A DNA stretch of 64,000 nucleotides from Roseibium sp. Sym1 (lineage in GTDB: Bacteria > Pseudomonadota > Alphaproteobacteria > Rhizobiales > Stappiaceae), in the NCBI RefSeq assembly GCF_027359675.1, contig NZ_CP114786.1, forward strand, positions 4,500,501 through 4,564,500. Reading direction: 5' to 3'. This document shows positions 7,638 to 21,800 of the stretch, in pieces; position 1 is the first letter of the stretch, and every line of letters starts with the position of its first letter. Both the position numbers and the translations under genes were made by a program. Below the pieces are notes generated by a model. The model had not been told where the DNA came from. It saw only the letters and a program-made list of their open reading frames with translations, and did no database searches.

Positions 7638-8141
7638 TCACGACGGCTTCAGGATCATGCAGCTCACTGTGCCGTGTGCGATCAGCTTGCCGTTGGAATC
7701 CTTCAGGTCGCCCTCGGAGGTCGCCAGGCGCGAGCCGCGGTGGACGATGCGGCCCTCGCAGATGACCTCGCCGCTGGTCGGCAGCAGCGGGCGGACCATG
7801 TTCACGGTCAGCGACGTGGTCGTATAGAACTCGCCCGGCTTCAGCGTCGTGTGCACGGCACAGGAGAGTGCCGTATCTATAAGCGTGGAAATCCAGCCGC
7901 CATGGACCGTGCCGAGCGGATTGAGGAATTCCTTGGCCGGCAGGCCGGTGAAGACCGCGCGGCCGTCTGAAAATTCCTTCATCCTTATATTGGAGTGAAC
8001 CATGATCGGCGGTGCGGGCAGCTCGCCGGCCATCATTCGCGCGAAAATGTCGAGGCCGGTCATTTCGTGAAAGGCCTTTTTCGGCAGGGCGCCCAATTGA
8101 TGGGTCTTGCCGTTTTCGGTGAGTGTCTCGGTGTCGCTCAT
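7638..8141 (-). CDS. PaaI-type hotdog thioesterase
   Basis: The 167-residue protein is a single hotdog-fold domain. The motif NPLGTVHGGWISTLIDTAL contains the HGG turn and the helix Asp that acts as base or nucleophile in PaaI-like acyl-CoA thioesterases. The C-terminal strands read VHRGSRLATSEGDLKDSNGKLIAHGTVSCMI. The acyl-CoA substrate cannot be read from the sequence. The gene follows the MarR regulator by 30 bases on the same strand, so it is probably the regulator's main target. GGGAA lies about nine bases before the ATG. Confidence 0.85.
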   Translation of the reverse strand: MSDTETLTENGKTHQLGALPKKAFHEMTGLDIFARMMAGELPAPPIMVHSNIRMKEFSDGRAVFTGLPAKEFLNPLGTVHGGWISTLIDTALSCAVHTTLKPGEFYTTTSLTVNMVRPLLPTSGEVICEGRIVHRGSRLATSEGDLKDSNGKLIAHGTVSCMILKPS

Positions 8142-8171
8142 GATGATGTTCCCAACATAAAGGTCTGTGAC

Positions 8172-8687
8172 TCAGGAATTGGTTTTGGAAGCGGTGTTGG
8201 CGGCGGTGCCGTCTTGGTCTTCCGGGGAGCGGTCTTCCAGGATGTGCACGGCCTTGCGCAGGGCGGACATCTGGGCGCGCACGGCATCGGCGCCGTCCGG
8301 GCCGAGCAGGGCGCTGACTTCTTCCTGCGCCTTCAGCCATGTCGTGTGGATCTCGACGACCTTCTCTTCGCCCTTTGCCGTCAGCACGGGCAGGACGGTG
8401 CGGCCACCCGTCTGCCTGCGGGTGATCAGGCCGGCGGTTTCAAGCGGCTTCAGGTTGCGGGCGAGGGTGGACCGGTCGATGCCGAGGAAGCGGGCGATCT
8501 CCGCAGCCGATGATGCGGAGCCGTCGGCGATGGCGGCGAGCAGCTGGGCCTGGGTGAGCTCCAGGCCGAGCGTGGCCATGTGCCGGTTATAATGGCGTGT
8601 CAGCAGATTGGCCGTGCGACGGGCAGCGTGGCCGAGGCAGGTGCGGCCCATATGCAGGAAGTCGATGTCGTCGAGGGATGCGCTCAT
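8172..8687 (-). CDS. MarR family transcriptional regulator
   Basis: From the ATG at 8687 the product is 171 residues. It has the MarR layout: an N-terminal dimer helix, then a winged helix (LTQAQLLAAIADGSASSAAEIARFLGIDRSTLARNLKPLETAGLITRR) with wing TGGRTVLPVLTAKG, and a C-terminal helix. MarR proteins are dimeric repressors released by small ligands. A perfect palindrome overlaps the predicted -10 element and ends one base before the ATG, with no ribosome-binding site, which argues for a leaderless, self-repressed mRNA. The adjacent thioesterase gene suggests an aromatic or acyl-CoA ligand, as inference. Confidence 0.87.
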   Translation of the reverse strand: MSASLDDIDFLHMGRTCLGHAARRTANLLTRHYNRHMATLGLELTQAQLLAAIADGSASSAAEIARFLGIDRSTLARNLKPLETAGLITRRQTGGRTVLPVLTAKGEEKVVEIHTTWLKAQEEVSALLGPDGADAVRAQMSALRKAVHILEDRSPEDQDGTAANTASKTNS

Positions 8688-8688
8688 G

Positions 8689-8704
8689 TGTTGTAGATAC
8701 AACA
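8689..8704. promoter_or_regulatory. Perfect palindrome, probable MarR operator
   Basis: TGTTGTA-GA-TACAACA is a fully symmetric 16-mer directly upstream of the marR start codon. MarR dimers bind sites of this size, and its overlap with the promoter core fits self-repression. Confidence 0.65.
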
Positions 8705-8722
8705 ACATTAGAATCCCGGCAA
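8694..8722 (-). promoter_or_regulatory. Sigma70-like promoter of the marR unit
   Basis: On the minus strand TTGCCG (8722-8717) and TATCTA (8699-8694) are 17 bases apart. The A of the ATG is seven bases beyond the -10 element, where transcription should begin, so the mRNA would lack a leader. Confidence 0.55.
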
Positions 8723-8994
8723 GAGGATCGAGGTCGCCGCGTTGCCCGGCCGGGGCGCATTTGCTTGCGTTCGCGCAGATTTGCCGCGTGGCTGCACGGG
8801 GCTGATCCAGGACGGAAGTTGTCCACAGGCGCAGGGGTGGGAAGCGGGTTTTTCGGGATAAACGTAGGGAAACCGTGACATCCGGAAGTGTGCAGGGCAC
8901 TGTGGAACCGTCACCGCCCGAGGTGATCCGGAGCGTTCGAAGCGGCTGTTTCGAGCGCGCCGCTGATTTTGTTCATTTCTTTGCAAAATCGGCG

Positions 8995-9023
8995 TTGACA
9001 GGGCGGGGCCCTATCTGCATAAC
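8995..9023 (+). promoter_or_regulatory. Sigma70-like promoter before tRNA-Tyr
   Basis: TTGACA and CATAAC are separated by exactly 17 bases. The predicted start is near 9030, about 75 bases before tRNA-Tyr. It probably drives tRNA-Tyr, tRNA-Gly and tuf, and perhaps on to secE and nusG. The rest of the 8705-9106 gap shows nothing else convincing. Confidence 0.7.
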
Positions 9024-9106
9024 ACGCGCCACGGGATTGCTCGCCCCTTCCGGGCGGGCTCTTCGGTAAGCCATCCTGATCGCTTCGGCGTGAAGCAGGA
9101 CGAGAT

Positions 9107-9192
9107 GGAGGAGTGCCCGAGTGGCTAAAGGGGACGGACTGTAAATCCGTTGGCTATGCCTACGTTGGTTCGAATCCAACCTCCTCCACCAT
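9107..9192 (+). tRNA. tRNA-Tyr (anticodon GTA)
   Basis: The acceptor strands GGAGGAG and CTCCTCC pair fully, the anticodon loop is CTGTAAA, a long variable arm (class II) follows, the T arm is TTGGTTCGAATCCAA and CCA is encoded. It is first in the tRNA-Tyr, tRNA-Gly, tuf, tRNA-Trp run that is conserved in many bacteria. Confidence 0.96.
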
Positions 9193-9214
9193 CGTTCCTG
9201 GTTCGGTTGTTGTG

Positions 9215-9287
9215 CGGGTGTAGCTCAATGGTAGAGCAGCAGCCTTCCAAGCTGACGACGAGGGTTCGATTCCCTTCACCCGCTCCA
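9215..9287 (+). tRNA. tRNA-Gly (anticodon TCC)
   Basis: Acceptor strands GCGGGTG and CACCCGC pair, the anticodon loop is CTTCCAA and the T arm is GAGGGTTCGATTCCCTT. CCA is encoded. It lies 22 bases after tRNA-Tyr and 168 before tuf, so all three are probably one transcript. Confidence 0.96.
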
Positions 9288-9455
9288 TCATGGGTGCTGA
9301 TCGGAGTGTCCGGAACGGAAGGCTCTTTCGCCCGGAAATCCTGACAAGAATGTTCTACGGGACGCATTTCGTCGCTCGCGGACTTGTCCAAGGCGCCGGG
9401 GCGCAGCCCGCATCGACCCGTATCGACCGAACTGAGTGGATAGAGAGCGACGCCG

Positions 9456-10646
<1,191 letters not shown>

Positions 10647-10657
10647 GATGATTTCGG

Positions 10658-10681
10658 GCTGCCGGGCTTGTGTCCGGCAGC
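10658..10681 (+). terminator. Hairpin after tuf, weak terminator or processing site
   Basis: GCTGCCGG and CCGGCAGC form an 8-bp stem with an 8-base loop, 12 bases after the tuf stop. No run of T follows, so partial termination or RNA processing between tuf and tRNA-Trp is more likely than full termination. Confidence 0.45.
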
Positions 10682-10754
10682 TCCGCCTCTTAAGTCTTGC
10701 GATATGCGGCTTATGGAGGTATCAGGAGCTCGTTCGTGCAAGCGGACATCTTGA

Positions 10755-10830
10755 AGGGGTATAGCTCAGCTGGTAGAGCGACGGTCTCCAAAACCGTAGG
10801 TCGCGGGTTCGAACCCTGCTGCCCCTGCCA
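10755..10830 (+). tRNA. tRNA-Trp (anticodon CCA)
   Basis: Acceptor strands AGGGGTA and TGCCCCT, D arm AGCTCAGCTGGTAGAGC, anticodon loop CTCCAAA, T arm CGGGTTCGAACCCTG, and encoded CCA. Its place between tuf and secE is conserved in many bacteria. Confidence 0.96.
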
Positions 10831-10880
10831 ATTTGCTCTTGATTAATCTGCCTCGAGGGCTTAAGAGTTTCCTCGAGTGA

Positions 10881-10905
10881 GGCGCGCGAAGAATTTTCGC
10901 GCGCC
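10881..10905 (+). other. Strong hairpin between tRNA-Trp and secE
   Basis: GGCGCGCGAA and TTCGCGCGCC form a perfect 10-bp stem around GAATT, ending 28 bases before the secE start. There is no T run, so it looks more like an RNA-processing or protective stem than a terminator. Confidence 0.5.
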
Positions 10906-10933
10906 CGCTCGTATTTAAAAGACCGGAATCGGA

Positions 10934-11131
10934 ATGGCAAAGACCAATCCCTTTAAATTCATCCAGGAAGTCCGCGCGGAAACGTCCAAGGTGACTTGGC
11001 CGACGCGCAAGGAAACCGCGGTGACCACCGTCATGGTGTTCGTCATGGTCCTGATCGCGTCGATCTTCTTTCTCGCGGCGGACCAGTTGATGGGCCTCGG
11101 GATCGGTTACCTGCTGGGTGTCGGCGGCTAG
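10934..11131 (+). CDS. secE: Preprotein translocase subunit SecE
   Basis: This 65-residue protein is the short, single-span form of SecE usual in alphaproteobacteria. It has the amphipathic helix with KFIQEVRAETSKVTWPTRKE that lies on the membrane and clamps SecY, then one transmembrane helix (about 31-52). It works in the inner membrane with SecY, encoded at 37849. It precedes nusG by 54 bases, the near-universal secE-nusG order. GGAATCGGA lies just before the ATG. Confidence 0.96.
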   Translation: MAKTNPFKFIQEVRAETSKVTWPTRKETAVTTVMVFVMVLIASIFFLAADQLMGLGIGYLLGVGG

Positions 11132-11185
11132 GCGTTGACTGCCGTCCGGGTTGAAGACAAAGAACAAGAAGCGGAACAGAAATCC

Positions 11186-11716
11186 ATGGCCAAGCGCTGG
11201 TACATTGTGCACGCCTATTCCAATTTCGAGAAAAAGGTCGCCGAGTCCATCCGCGAAAAGGCCGAACAGAAAGGCTTGTCCGATCTGTTTGAGGAAATTC
11301 TTGTCCCGATGGAAAAGGTTGTCGAAGTGCGCCGCGGCCGCAAGGTCGATGCGGAGCGCAAGTTCTTTCCCGGCTACGTCCTGGTGAAGATGGAGATGAC
11401 CAACGAGGCGTTCCACCTGATCAAGGACACGCCGAAAGTCACCGGGTTCCTGGGCGCGGATCAAAAGCCGATGCCGATCCCGGAAAAAGAGGCAATGCGC
11501 ATCATCAACCAGGTGCAGGAAGGCGTCGACCGGCCGAAGCCGTCCGTGACCTTCGAGGTTGGTGAGCAGGTGCGCGTGTCCGACGGACCGTTCGCGTCCT
11601 TCTCCGGCCTTGTCGAGGAAGTCGATGACGAGCGTGCGCGCCTCAAGGTGGCGGTGTCCATCTTCGGCCGTGCAACTCCGGTTGAACTCGAATTCGCTCA
11701 GGTCGACAAGCTCTGA
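11186..11716 (+). CDS. nusG: Transcription termination/antitermination factor NusG
   Basis: From ATG 11186 the protein has 176 residues and begins MAKRWYIVHAYSNFEKKV, the usual NusG start. An in-frame TTG at 11135 would add 17 acidic residues of unlikely value. The N-terminal NGN domain (residues 1 to about 115) binds RNA polymerase. The C-terminal KOW domain (VGEQVRVSDGPFASFSGLVEEVDDERARLKVAVSIF) contacts Rho or ribosomal protein S10. S10 is encoded further along the same gene block at 28340. Confidence 0.95.
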   Translation: MAKRWYIVHAYSNFEKKVAESIREKAEQKGLSDLFEEILVPMEKVVEVRRGRKVDAERKFFPGYVLVKMEMTNEAFHLIKDTPKVTGFLGADQKPMPIPEKEAMRIINQVQEGVDRPKPSVTFEVGEQVRVSDGPFASFSGLVEEVDDERARLKVAVSIFGRATPVELEFAQVDKL

Positions 11717-11893
11717 CGGATTGCCGCCCGGAGACGGGCGGCGTTTAGTGCCCGGTCCGCGTTCCTGCGGAAATCGGCCGGGATGAAACGGGTGGAAGGT
11801 TCTGGAGCTCATCGCCGGGCTCCCTCGAGGGACCGGACCACCGCCTCCCAGGCAGCTGGATTGCCGTCCGGCTGCGAATGATTGGAGAGACAC

Positions 11894-12322
11894 ATGGCGA
11901 AGAAAATCGAAGGCTTCCTGAAGCTTCAGGTGCCGGCAGGTTCCGCGACCCCGTCGCCGCCCATCGGGCCGGCACTCGGTCAGCGTGGCCTGAACATCAT
12001 GGAATTCTGCAAGGCGTTCAACGCGCAGACCCAGGATGTTGAAAAGGGCGCACCGTGCCCGACCGTGATTACCTACTACTCCGACAAGTCCTTCACTTTC
12101 GAAGTGAAGACGGCTCCGGTCAGCTTCTTCCTGAAGAAGGCCGCCAAGCTGCAGAAGGGGTCCCAGACTCCGGGCCGCGGCACCGTCGGTTCCGTGACCC
12201 GCGACCAGGTCAAGGAAATCGCCGAAGCCAAGATGAAGGACCTGAACGCCAACGACGTCGACGCAGCGATGCTGATGGTCGAAGGCTCCGCCCGCTCCAT
12301 GGGCCTTGAGGTGAAGGGGTAA
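11894..12322 (+). CDS. rplK: 50S ribosomal protein L11
   Basis: The 142-residue protein matches the normal L11 length. It contains the Pro-rich [19 protein letters not shown] segment of the N-terminal domain, and the C-terminal domain that binds the GTPase-associated centre of 23S rRNA. It is needed for stringent-response signalling by RelA-type enzymes. I chose the ATG at 11894, with GGAGA seven bases upstream, over a TTG four codons earlier. rplA follows after four bases, so the pair is translationally coupled. Confidence 0.97.
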   Translation: MAKKIEGFLKLQVPAGSATPSPPIGPALGQRGLNIMEFCKAFNAQTQDVEKGAPCPTVITYYSDKSFTFEVKTAPVSFFLKKAAKLQKGSQTPGRGTVGSVTRDQVKEIAEAKMKDLNANDVDAAMLMVEGSARSMGLEVKG

Positions 12323-12326
12323 GATC

Positions 12327-13025
12327 ATGGCGAAGGTTGGAAAACGTATCAAGGAAGCGCGTGACGGTATCGACCGCAACAAGCTTTATGCCCTCGACGA
12401 AGCCATCAGCCTCGTGAAGGGTCGTTCCAAGACCAAGTTCGACGAGACCGTCGAAGTTGCGATCAATCTCGGTGTTGACCCGCGTCACGCAGACCAGATG
12501 GTCCGTGGCGTGTGCGTGCTGCCGAACGGCACGGGCAAGAGCGTCAAGGTTGCCGTGTTCGCACGTGGCGACAAGGCCGACGAAGCCAAGGCCGCCGGCG
12601 CCGACATCGTCGGTGCCGAAGAGCTGGTCCAGGAAGTGCAGGGCGGCAAGATCGACTTCGATCGCTGCATTGCAACGCCTGACATGATGCCGCTGGTCGG
12701 CCGTCTCGGCAAGGTGCTCGGCCCGCGCGGCCTGATGCCGAACCCGAAGGTCGGCACCGTGACCCCGGACGTGACCGCAGCCGTCAACGACGCCAAGGGC
12801 GGTGCCGTCCAGTTCCGCGTCGAGAAGGCCGGTATCGTTCATGCCGGTGTCGGCAAGGTGTCCTTTTCCGAAGACGCCATCCTGCAGAACGTCAAGGCTC
12901 TGCTGGATGCTGTCCAGAAGGCCAAGCCGTCCGGCGCAAAAGGTTCCTACCTGAAGCGCATTGCCGTGTCCTCCACGATGGGCCCGGGCGTGAAGGTTGA
13001 TCTCGCAAGCGTTGCTGGCGAGTAA
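12327..13025 (+). CDS. rplA: 50S ribosomal protein L1
   Basis: This 232-residue protein forms the mobile L1 stalk that helps release deacylated tRNA. It shows the family motifs [12 protein letters not shown] and [16 protein letters not shown]. It starts four bases after the rplK stop. In other bacteria L1 represses its own rplK-rplA mRNA, but I did not find a clear copy of that binding site here. Two strong hairpins follow the gene, separating it from rplJ. Confidence 0.97.
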   Translation: MAKVGKRIKEARDGIDRNKLYALDEAISLVKGRSKTKFDETVEVAINLGVDPRHADQMVRGVCVLPNGTGKSVKVAVFARGDKADEAKAAGADIVGAEELVQEVQGGKIDFDRCIATPDMMPLVGRLGKVLGPRGLMPNPKVGTVTPDVTAAVNDAKGGAVQFRVEKAGIVHAGVGKVSFSEDAILQNVKALLDAVQKAKPSGAKGSYLKRIAVSSTMGPGVKVDLASVAGE

Positions 13026-13053
13026 TCCGGACTTTCCGGATGTTTTGAAGAGA

Positions 13054-13096
13054 TTTCGGCCTTCGGGCCGAAAAGACCCGGCGGCACGCCGCCGGG
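13054..13096 (+). terminator. Double hairpin after rplA
   Basis: TTTCGGCC-TTCG-GGCCGAAA (13054-13073), with a stable TTCG tetraloop, is followed by CCCGGCGG-CACG-CCGCCGGG (13077-13096). No long T run follows. The pair probably attenuates transcription or protects the 3' end of rplKA mRNA before the rplJL-rpoBC unit. Confidence 0.55.
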
Positions 13097-13348
13097 TTGC
13101 CCTGTCCGAGACTGCAGGTGCCGGGAGACCGGCTTAAGCTTTTTGGCCTGCATAGATGGGTGAGAACCGAATTCTCCGCCGTTGACGCGGAAGACTTGGT
13201 TCGAACCAGACCTTGCCGCGCGTTTCTTGCGTGAGGGTGAGGGGACAGGACCCTGAGCGTCGCCCCAAGGCGGTTCCGGGTTCGGGACCTGCCTGAAAGG
13301 CGGCAAAGGTAAACCGGCGGCGGCAACGCCGCCAAATGGAGAAGGCAA
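13097..13348 (+). promoter_or_regulatory. rplJ leader, probable L10 autoregulatory region
   Basis: About 250 bases without a gene precede rplJ. In other bacteria this leader binds the L10-L12 complex and represses its own translation. Several local inverted repeats are present (for example CCGGCGGCGG/CCGCC near 13313-13332), but I could not fold the L10-binding kink-turn by eye. The assignment rests mainly on position. Confidence 0.45.
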
Positions 13349-13867
13349 GTGGAAAGAGCGGAAAAGCACGAGTTCGTGACGTCTCTCAACACCGAGCTGG
13401 GTAACACCGGTGTTGTTGTTGTCGCGCACTACGCAGGTCTTTCGGTAGCCCAGATGACCGCATTGCGGGCATCCGTGCGTGAAGCCGGCGGCACTGTGAA
13501 AGTCGCAAAAAACCGCCTTGTGAAACTCGCCCTTCAAGGCACTGACCTTGAGCACATCTCCGACCTGTTTCAGGGCCCGACCGTCATCGTCCATTCCGAC
13601 GATCCGGTAGCCGCTCCGAAAGCAGCCGTCGAATTCGCCAAGGCAAACGAGAAGTTTGCAATCCTTGGCGGTGCTCTGGGTGCAACCAACCTGAACCCGG
13701 ATGGAGTCAAGTCTCTGGCAACCATGCCGTCGCTCGATGAGCTGCGTGCGAAACTGGTTGGCATGATCCAGACCCCTGCTTCCCGCATGGCTCAGGTTAC
13801 CGCCGCTCCGGCCGGGCAGCTTGCCCGCGTCTTCGGCGCGTACGCCAAGAAGGACGAGGCCGCATAA
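13349..13867 (+). CDS. rplJ: 50S ribosomal protein L10
   Basis: The 172-residue protein starts at GTG 13349, with GGAG seven bases upstream, and opens [14 protein letters not shown]. It anchors the L7/L12 dimers on the stalk base through its C-terminal helix, and its N-terminal domain binds 23S rRNA ([25 protein letters not shown]). rplL follows after 61 bases. It is probably self-regulated through the long leader upstream. Confidence 0.97.
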   Translation: MERAEKHEFVTSLNTELGNTGVVVVAHYAGLSVAQMTALRASVREAGGTVKVAKNRLVKLALQGTDLEHISDLFQGPTVIVHSDDPVAAPKAAVEFAKANEKFAILGGALGATNLNPDGVKSLATMPSLDELRAKLVGMIQTPASRMAQVTAAPAGQLARVFGAYAKKDEAA

Positions 13868-13928
13868 GGCGTCCAAACACACTGTCTCACGAAACCAAAC
13901 TCTGGTTCGAACGTAAGGTACTAAGAAA

Positions 13929-14309
13929 ATGGCCGATCTTGAAAAGCTCGTAGAAGAACTGTCCGCACTGACCGTCATGGAAGCTGCTGAACTCAGCAAG
14001 CTCCTGGAAGAGAAGTGGGGCGTTTCCGCCGCTGCTCCGGTCGCAGTTGCTGCCGCTGCCGGCGGTGCTGCCGATGCCGGTGCTGCTGCTGAAGAGAAAA
14101 CCGAATTTGACGTTGTCCTGGCTTCTGCCGGCGACAAGAAAATCAACGTCATCAAGGAAGTCCGTGCCATCACCGGCCTGGGTCTGAAGGAAGCCAAGGA
14201 ACTCGTCGAGTCCGCTCCGAAGGCCGTCAAGGAAGGCGTTGCCAAGGACGAAGCTGAAGAGCTGAAGAAGAAGCTGGAAGAAGCCGGTGCTTCTGTCGAG
14301 CTGAAGTAA
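13929..14309 (+). CDS. rplL: 50S ribosomal protein L7/L12
   Basis: The 126-residue stalk protein recruits GTPase factors such as EF-Tu and EF-G. The N-terminal dimerisation helices are followed by an Ala/Gly-rich hinge at about 36-58 and a C-terminal factor-binding domain ([35 protein letters not shown]). The count of hinge alanines is high but normal for the group. Hairpins follow the stop and likely reduce read-through into rpoB. Confidence 0.98.
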   Translation: MADLEKLVEELSALTVMEAAELSKLLEEKWGVSAAAPVAVAAAAGGAADAGAAAEEKTEFDVVLASAGDKKINVIKEVRAITGLGLKEAKELVESAPKAVKEGVAKDEAEELKKKLEEAGASVELK

Positions 14310-14331
14310 TAAAGGCCTTTTGAGCCTTTGG

Positions 14332-14389
14332 CGGTCCCGGCCTGGCCGGGACCGTTGCTTGCCCCGGCGGGTCTGACCCGTTTCCGGGG
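14332..14389 (+). terminator. Two hairpins after rplL, attenuator before rpoB
   Basis: CGGTCCCGGC-CTG-GCCGGGACCG (14332-14354) has a perfect 10-bp stem. A second structure, CCCCGG...CCGGGG with inner CGGGT/ACCCG, spans 14362-14389. Neither has a strong T tract. By analogy with E. coli, partial termination here would set the ratio of ribosomal proteins to RNA polymerase. The rest of the gap to rpoB shows no clear promoter. Confidence 0.6.
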
Positions 14390-14595
14390 CGAACGTCCCA
14401 CTAGGGCATGGTGATCCGGAGAGGCCGGATCAGGATGTCCTAGACCCCATAGATTGATCAGCCGATCCGCTTGTTCGTGAGGTCACGTCAGGCAGGCTGA
14501 TCCGGGGGGACGGTTTTCCGAAGCGCCCGGGCGGTGGCCCGATTGGAAAAGGGGCGTTTCGGGAAGCCGTTACCCGGCCGATACGAGGAGCGACA

Positions 14596-18735
<4,140 letters not shown>

Positions 18736-18827
18736 CCCCGGCAACGGACCCAATATGACTTGGTATGCCGGTGACGGGGAGGGGCAACAAGGCCCGCTCC
18801 CCGGCCGCGCATCGAAGGAGATGGATC

Positions 18828-21800
18828 ATGAATCATGAGGTCATGAACCTGTTCAACCAGCAGGCTCCCGCACAGACCTTCGACAACATCCGGATCTCGC
18901 TGGCGAGCCCCGAGAAGATCTTGTCCTGGTCCTTCGGCGAAATCAAAAAGCCGGAGACCATCAACTACCGTACGTTCAAGCCGGAACGCGACGGCCTGTT
19001 CTGCGCGCGCATCTTTGGCCCGATCAAGGACTACGAATGTCTTTGCGGCAAGTACAAGCGCATGAAGTACAAGGGCGTCATCTGCGAAAAATGTGGCGTT
19101 GAAGTCACCCTGTCGCGGGTTCGCCGCGAGCGCATGGGCCATATCGAACTGGCTGCTCCGGTTGCCCATATCTGGTTCCTGAAGTCCCTGCCGAGCCGCA
19201 TCGGTTTGCTGCTCGACATGACGCTGAAGGATCTGGAGCGCGTTCTGTATTTCGAGAACTACGTGGTTCTGGAGCCGGGCCTGACCCCGCTCAAGCAGCA
19301 CCAGCTTCTGTCCGAAGAAGACTTCATCGCCGCTCAGGACGAGTATGGCGAAGACGCCTTCACCGCGATGATCGGTGCCGAAGCGATCCGCGAGATCCTG
19401 ATGAGCATGGATCTGGAACGCGAATCCGAAAAGCTGCGCCAGGAAATCGCCGAGGCGACCACCGAGCTGAAGCCGAAGAAACTGGCCAAGCGCCTGAAGG
19501 TCATCGAGGCCTTCATGGAATCCGGCAACCGCCCGGAATGGATGATCATGACCGTGGTGCCGGTGATCCCGCCGGATCTGCGTCCGCTGGTCCCGCTTGA
19601 CGGCGGCCGGTTCGCGACCTCGGATCTGAACGATCTCTACCGCCGCGTGATCAACCGGAACAACCGTCTGCGCCGCCTGATGGAACTGCGCGCTCCGGAC
19701 ATCATCATCCGGAACGAAAAGCGCATGCTTCAGGAATCCGTTGACGCCCTGTTCGACAACGGCCGCCGCGGCCGCGTCATCACCGGTGCCAACAAGCGTC
19801 CGCTGAAGTCTCTGTCCGACATGCTGAAAGGCAAGCAGGGCCGCTTCCGTCAGAACCTGCTCGGCAAGCGCGTCGACTATTCCGGCCGTTCGGTCATCAC
19901 CGTGGGTCCTGAACTGAAGCTGCACCAGTGCGGCCTGCCGAAGAAGATGGCGCTCGAGCTGTTCAAGCCGTTCATCTATTCGCGCCTTGACGCCAAGGGC
20001 TTCTCCTCGACGGTCAAGCAGGCCAAGAAGCTGGTTGAAAAGGAACGTCCCGAGGTCTGGGACATCCTCGACGAGGTGATCCGCGAGCACCCGGTTCTGC
20101 TGAACCGCGCGCCGACGCTGCACCGCCTCGGTATCCAGGCGTTCGAACCGACCCTGATCGAAGGCAAGGCGATCCAGCTGCACCCGCTCGTGTGTTCGGC
20201 CTTCAACGCCGACTTCGACGGTGACCAGATGGCTGTTCACGTACCGCTTTCTCTGGAAGCCCAGCTCGAAGCGCGTACGCTGATGATGTCGACCAACAAC
20301 ATCCTGCACCCGGCGAACGGCGGTCCGATCATCGTTCCCTCCCAGGATATCGTTCTCGGCCTCTACTACCTCTCGATCATGGCGGAGAAAGAGCCGGGCG
20401 AAGGCATGGCCTTCGGCGATATCGGCGAGATCCACCATGCGCTGGCCAACAAGGTCATCACGCTGCACTCCAAGATCAAGGGCCGGTTCAAGTCCGTCGA
20501 TGCCGACGGCAACCCGACCTCGGAGATCTTCGAGACCACCCCGGGCCGCATGCTGATCGCGGAGCTTCTGCCGAAGCACCACGAAGTGCCGTTCGATGCG
20601 TGTAACAAGCTGATGACCAAGAAGGACATCTCCAAGATGATCGACACGGTTTACCGTGCCTGCGGTCAGAAGGAGACGGTCATCTTCTGTGACCGGATCA
20701 TGCAGCTCGGCTTCAAGAATGCCTGTAACGCCGGCATTTCCTTCGGCATGGACGACATGGTCATCCCGGACACCAAGCACAACCTGGTGGCCGAGACCTC
20801 TGCGCTCGCGACGGAATACGAGCAGCAGTACAATGACGGTCTGATCACCCAGGGCGAGAAGTACAACAAGGTTGTCGACGCCTGGGCGAAATGCACCGAC
20901 AAGATCGCCGACGAGATGATGGCCCGCATCAAGGCGGTCCAGATCGACGAGGAGAGCGGACGCCAGAAGCCGATGAACTCGGTTTACATGATGTCCCACT
21001 CCGGTGCCCGTGGGTCGCCCCAGCAGATGAAGCAGCTGGCCGGCATGCGTGGCCTGATGGCCAAGCCGGACGGTTCGATCATCGAGAACCCGATCATCTC
21101 GAACTTCAAGGAAGGCCTGTCGGTTCTGGAGTACTTCAACTCCACCCACGGTGCCCGTAAGGGTCTTGCCGATACCGCCCTGAAAACCGCGAACTCCGGT
21201 TACCTGACCCGCCGTCTGGTGGATGTCGCCCAGGATTCCATCATCCTGGAACCGGATTGCGGTTCGACGCGCGGTATCACCGTGGCACCGATCGTGGATG
21301 CCGGTAACGTCATCGCCTCCCTGGGCATGCGCGTTCTCGGCCGGACCACCGCGGAAGACGTGATCAACAACCAGACCGGCGAAGTGCTCGTTCCGAAGGG
21401 AACGCTCATCGACGAGAAGGATGTCGATGCGATCGAAGCGGCGAAGGTTCAGCAGGTGAAGATCCGCTCGGTTCTGACCTGTGAAACCGAAACCGGCGTT
21501 TGCGCGACCTGCTATGGCCGTGACCTTGCCCGCGGCACACCCGTGAACATGGGTGAAGCGGTTGGCGTCATCGCGGCACAGTCGATTGGTGAGCCGGGTA
21601 CCCAGCTGACCATGCGTACCTTCCACATCGGCGGTACGGCGCAGGTTGTCGACAGCTCGTTCATCGAATCCAACGTCGATGGCACGATCAAGATCCGCAA
21701 CCGCTCCGTCGAGCGCGATTCCGAAGGCAACCTGATTGCCATGGTCCGCAACATGTCGCTCGTTGTCATCGACAGCGACGGCAACGAGCGTGCCGTGCAC

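Noticed and set aside
7579..8340. 253-codon Arg/His/Pro-rich frame over the thioesterase and marR genes
   Set aside because: It is an alternate frame of two well-supported genes on the same strand.
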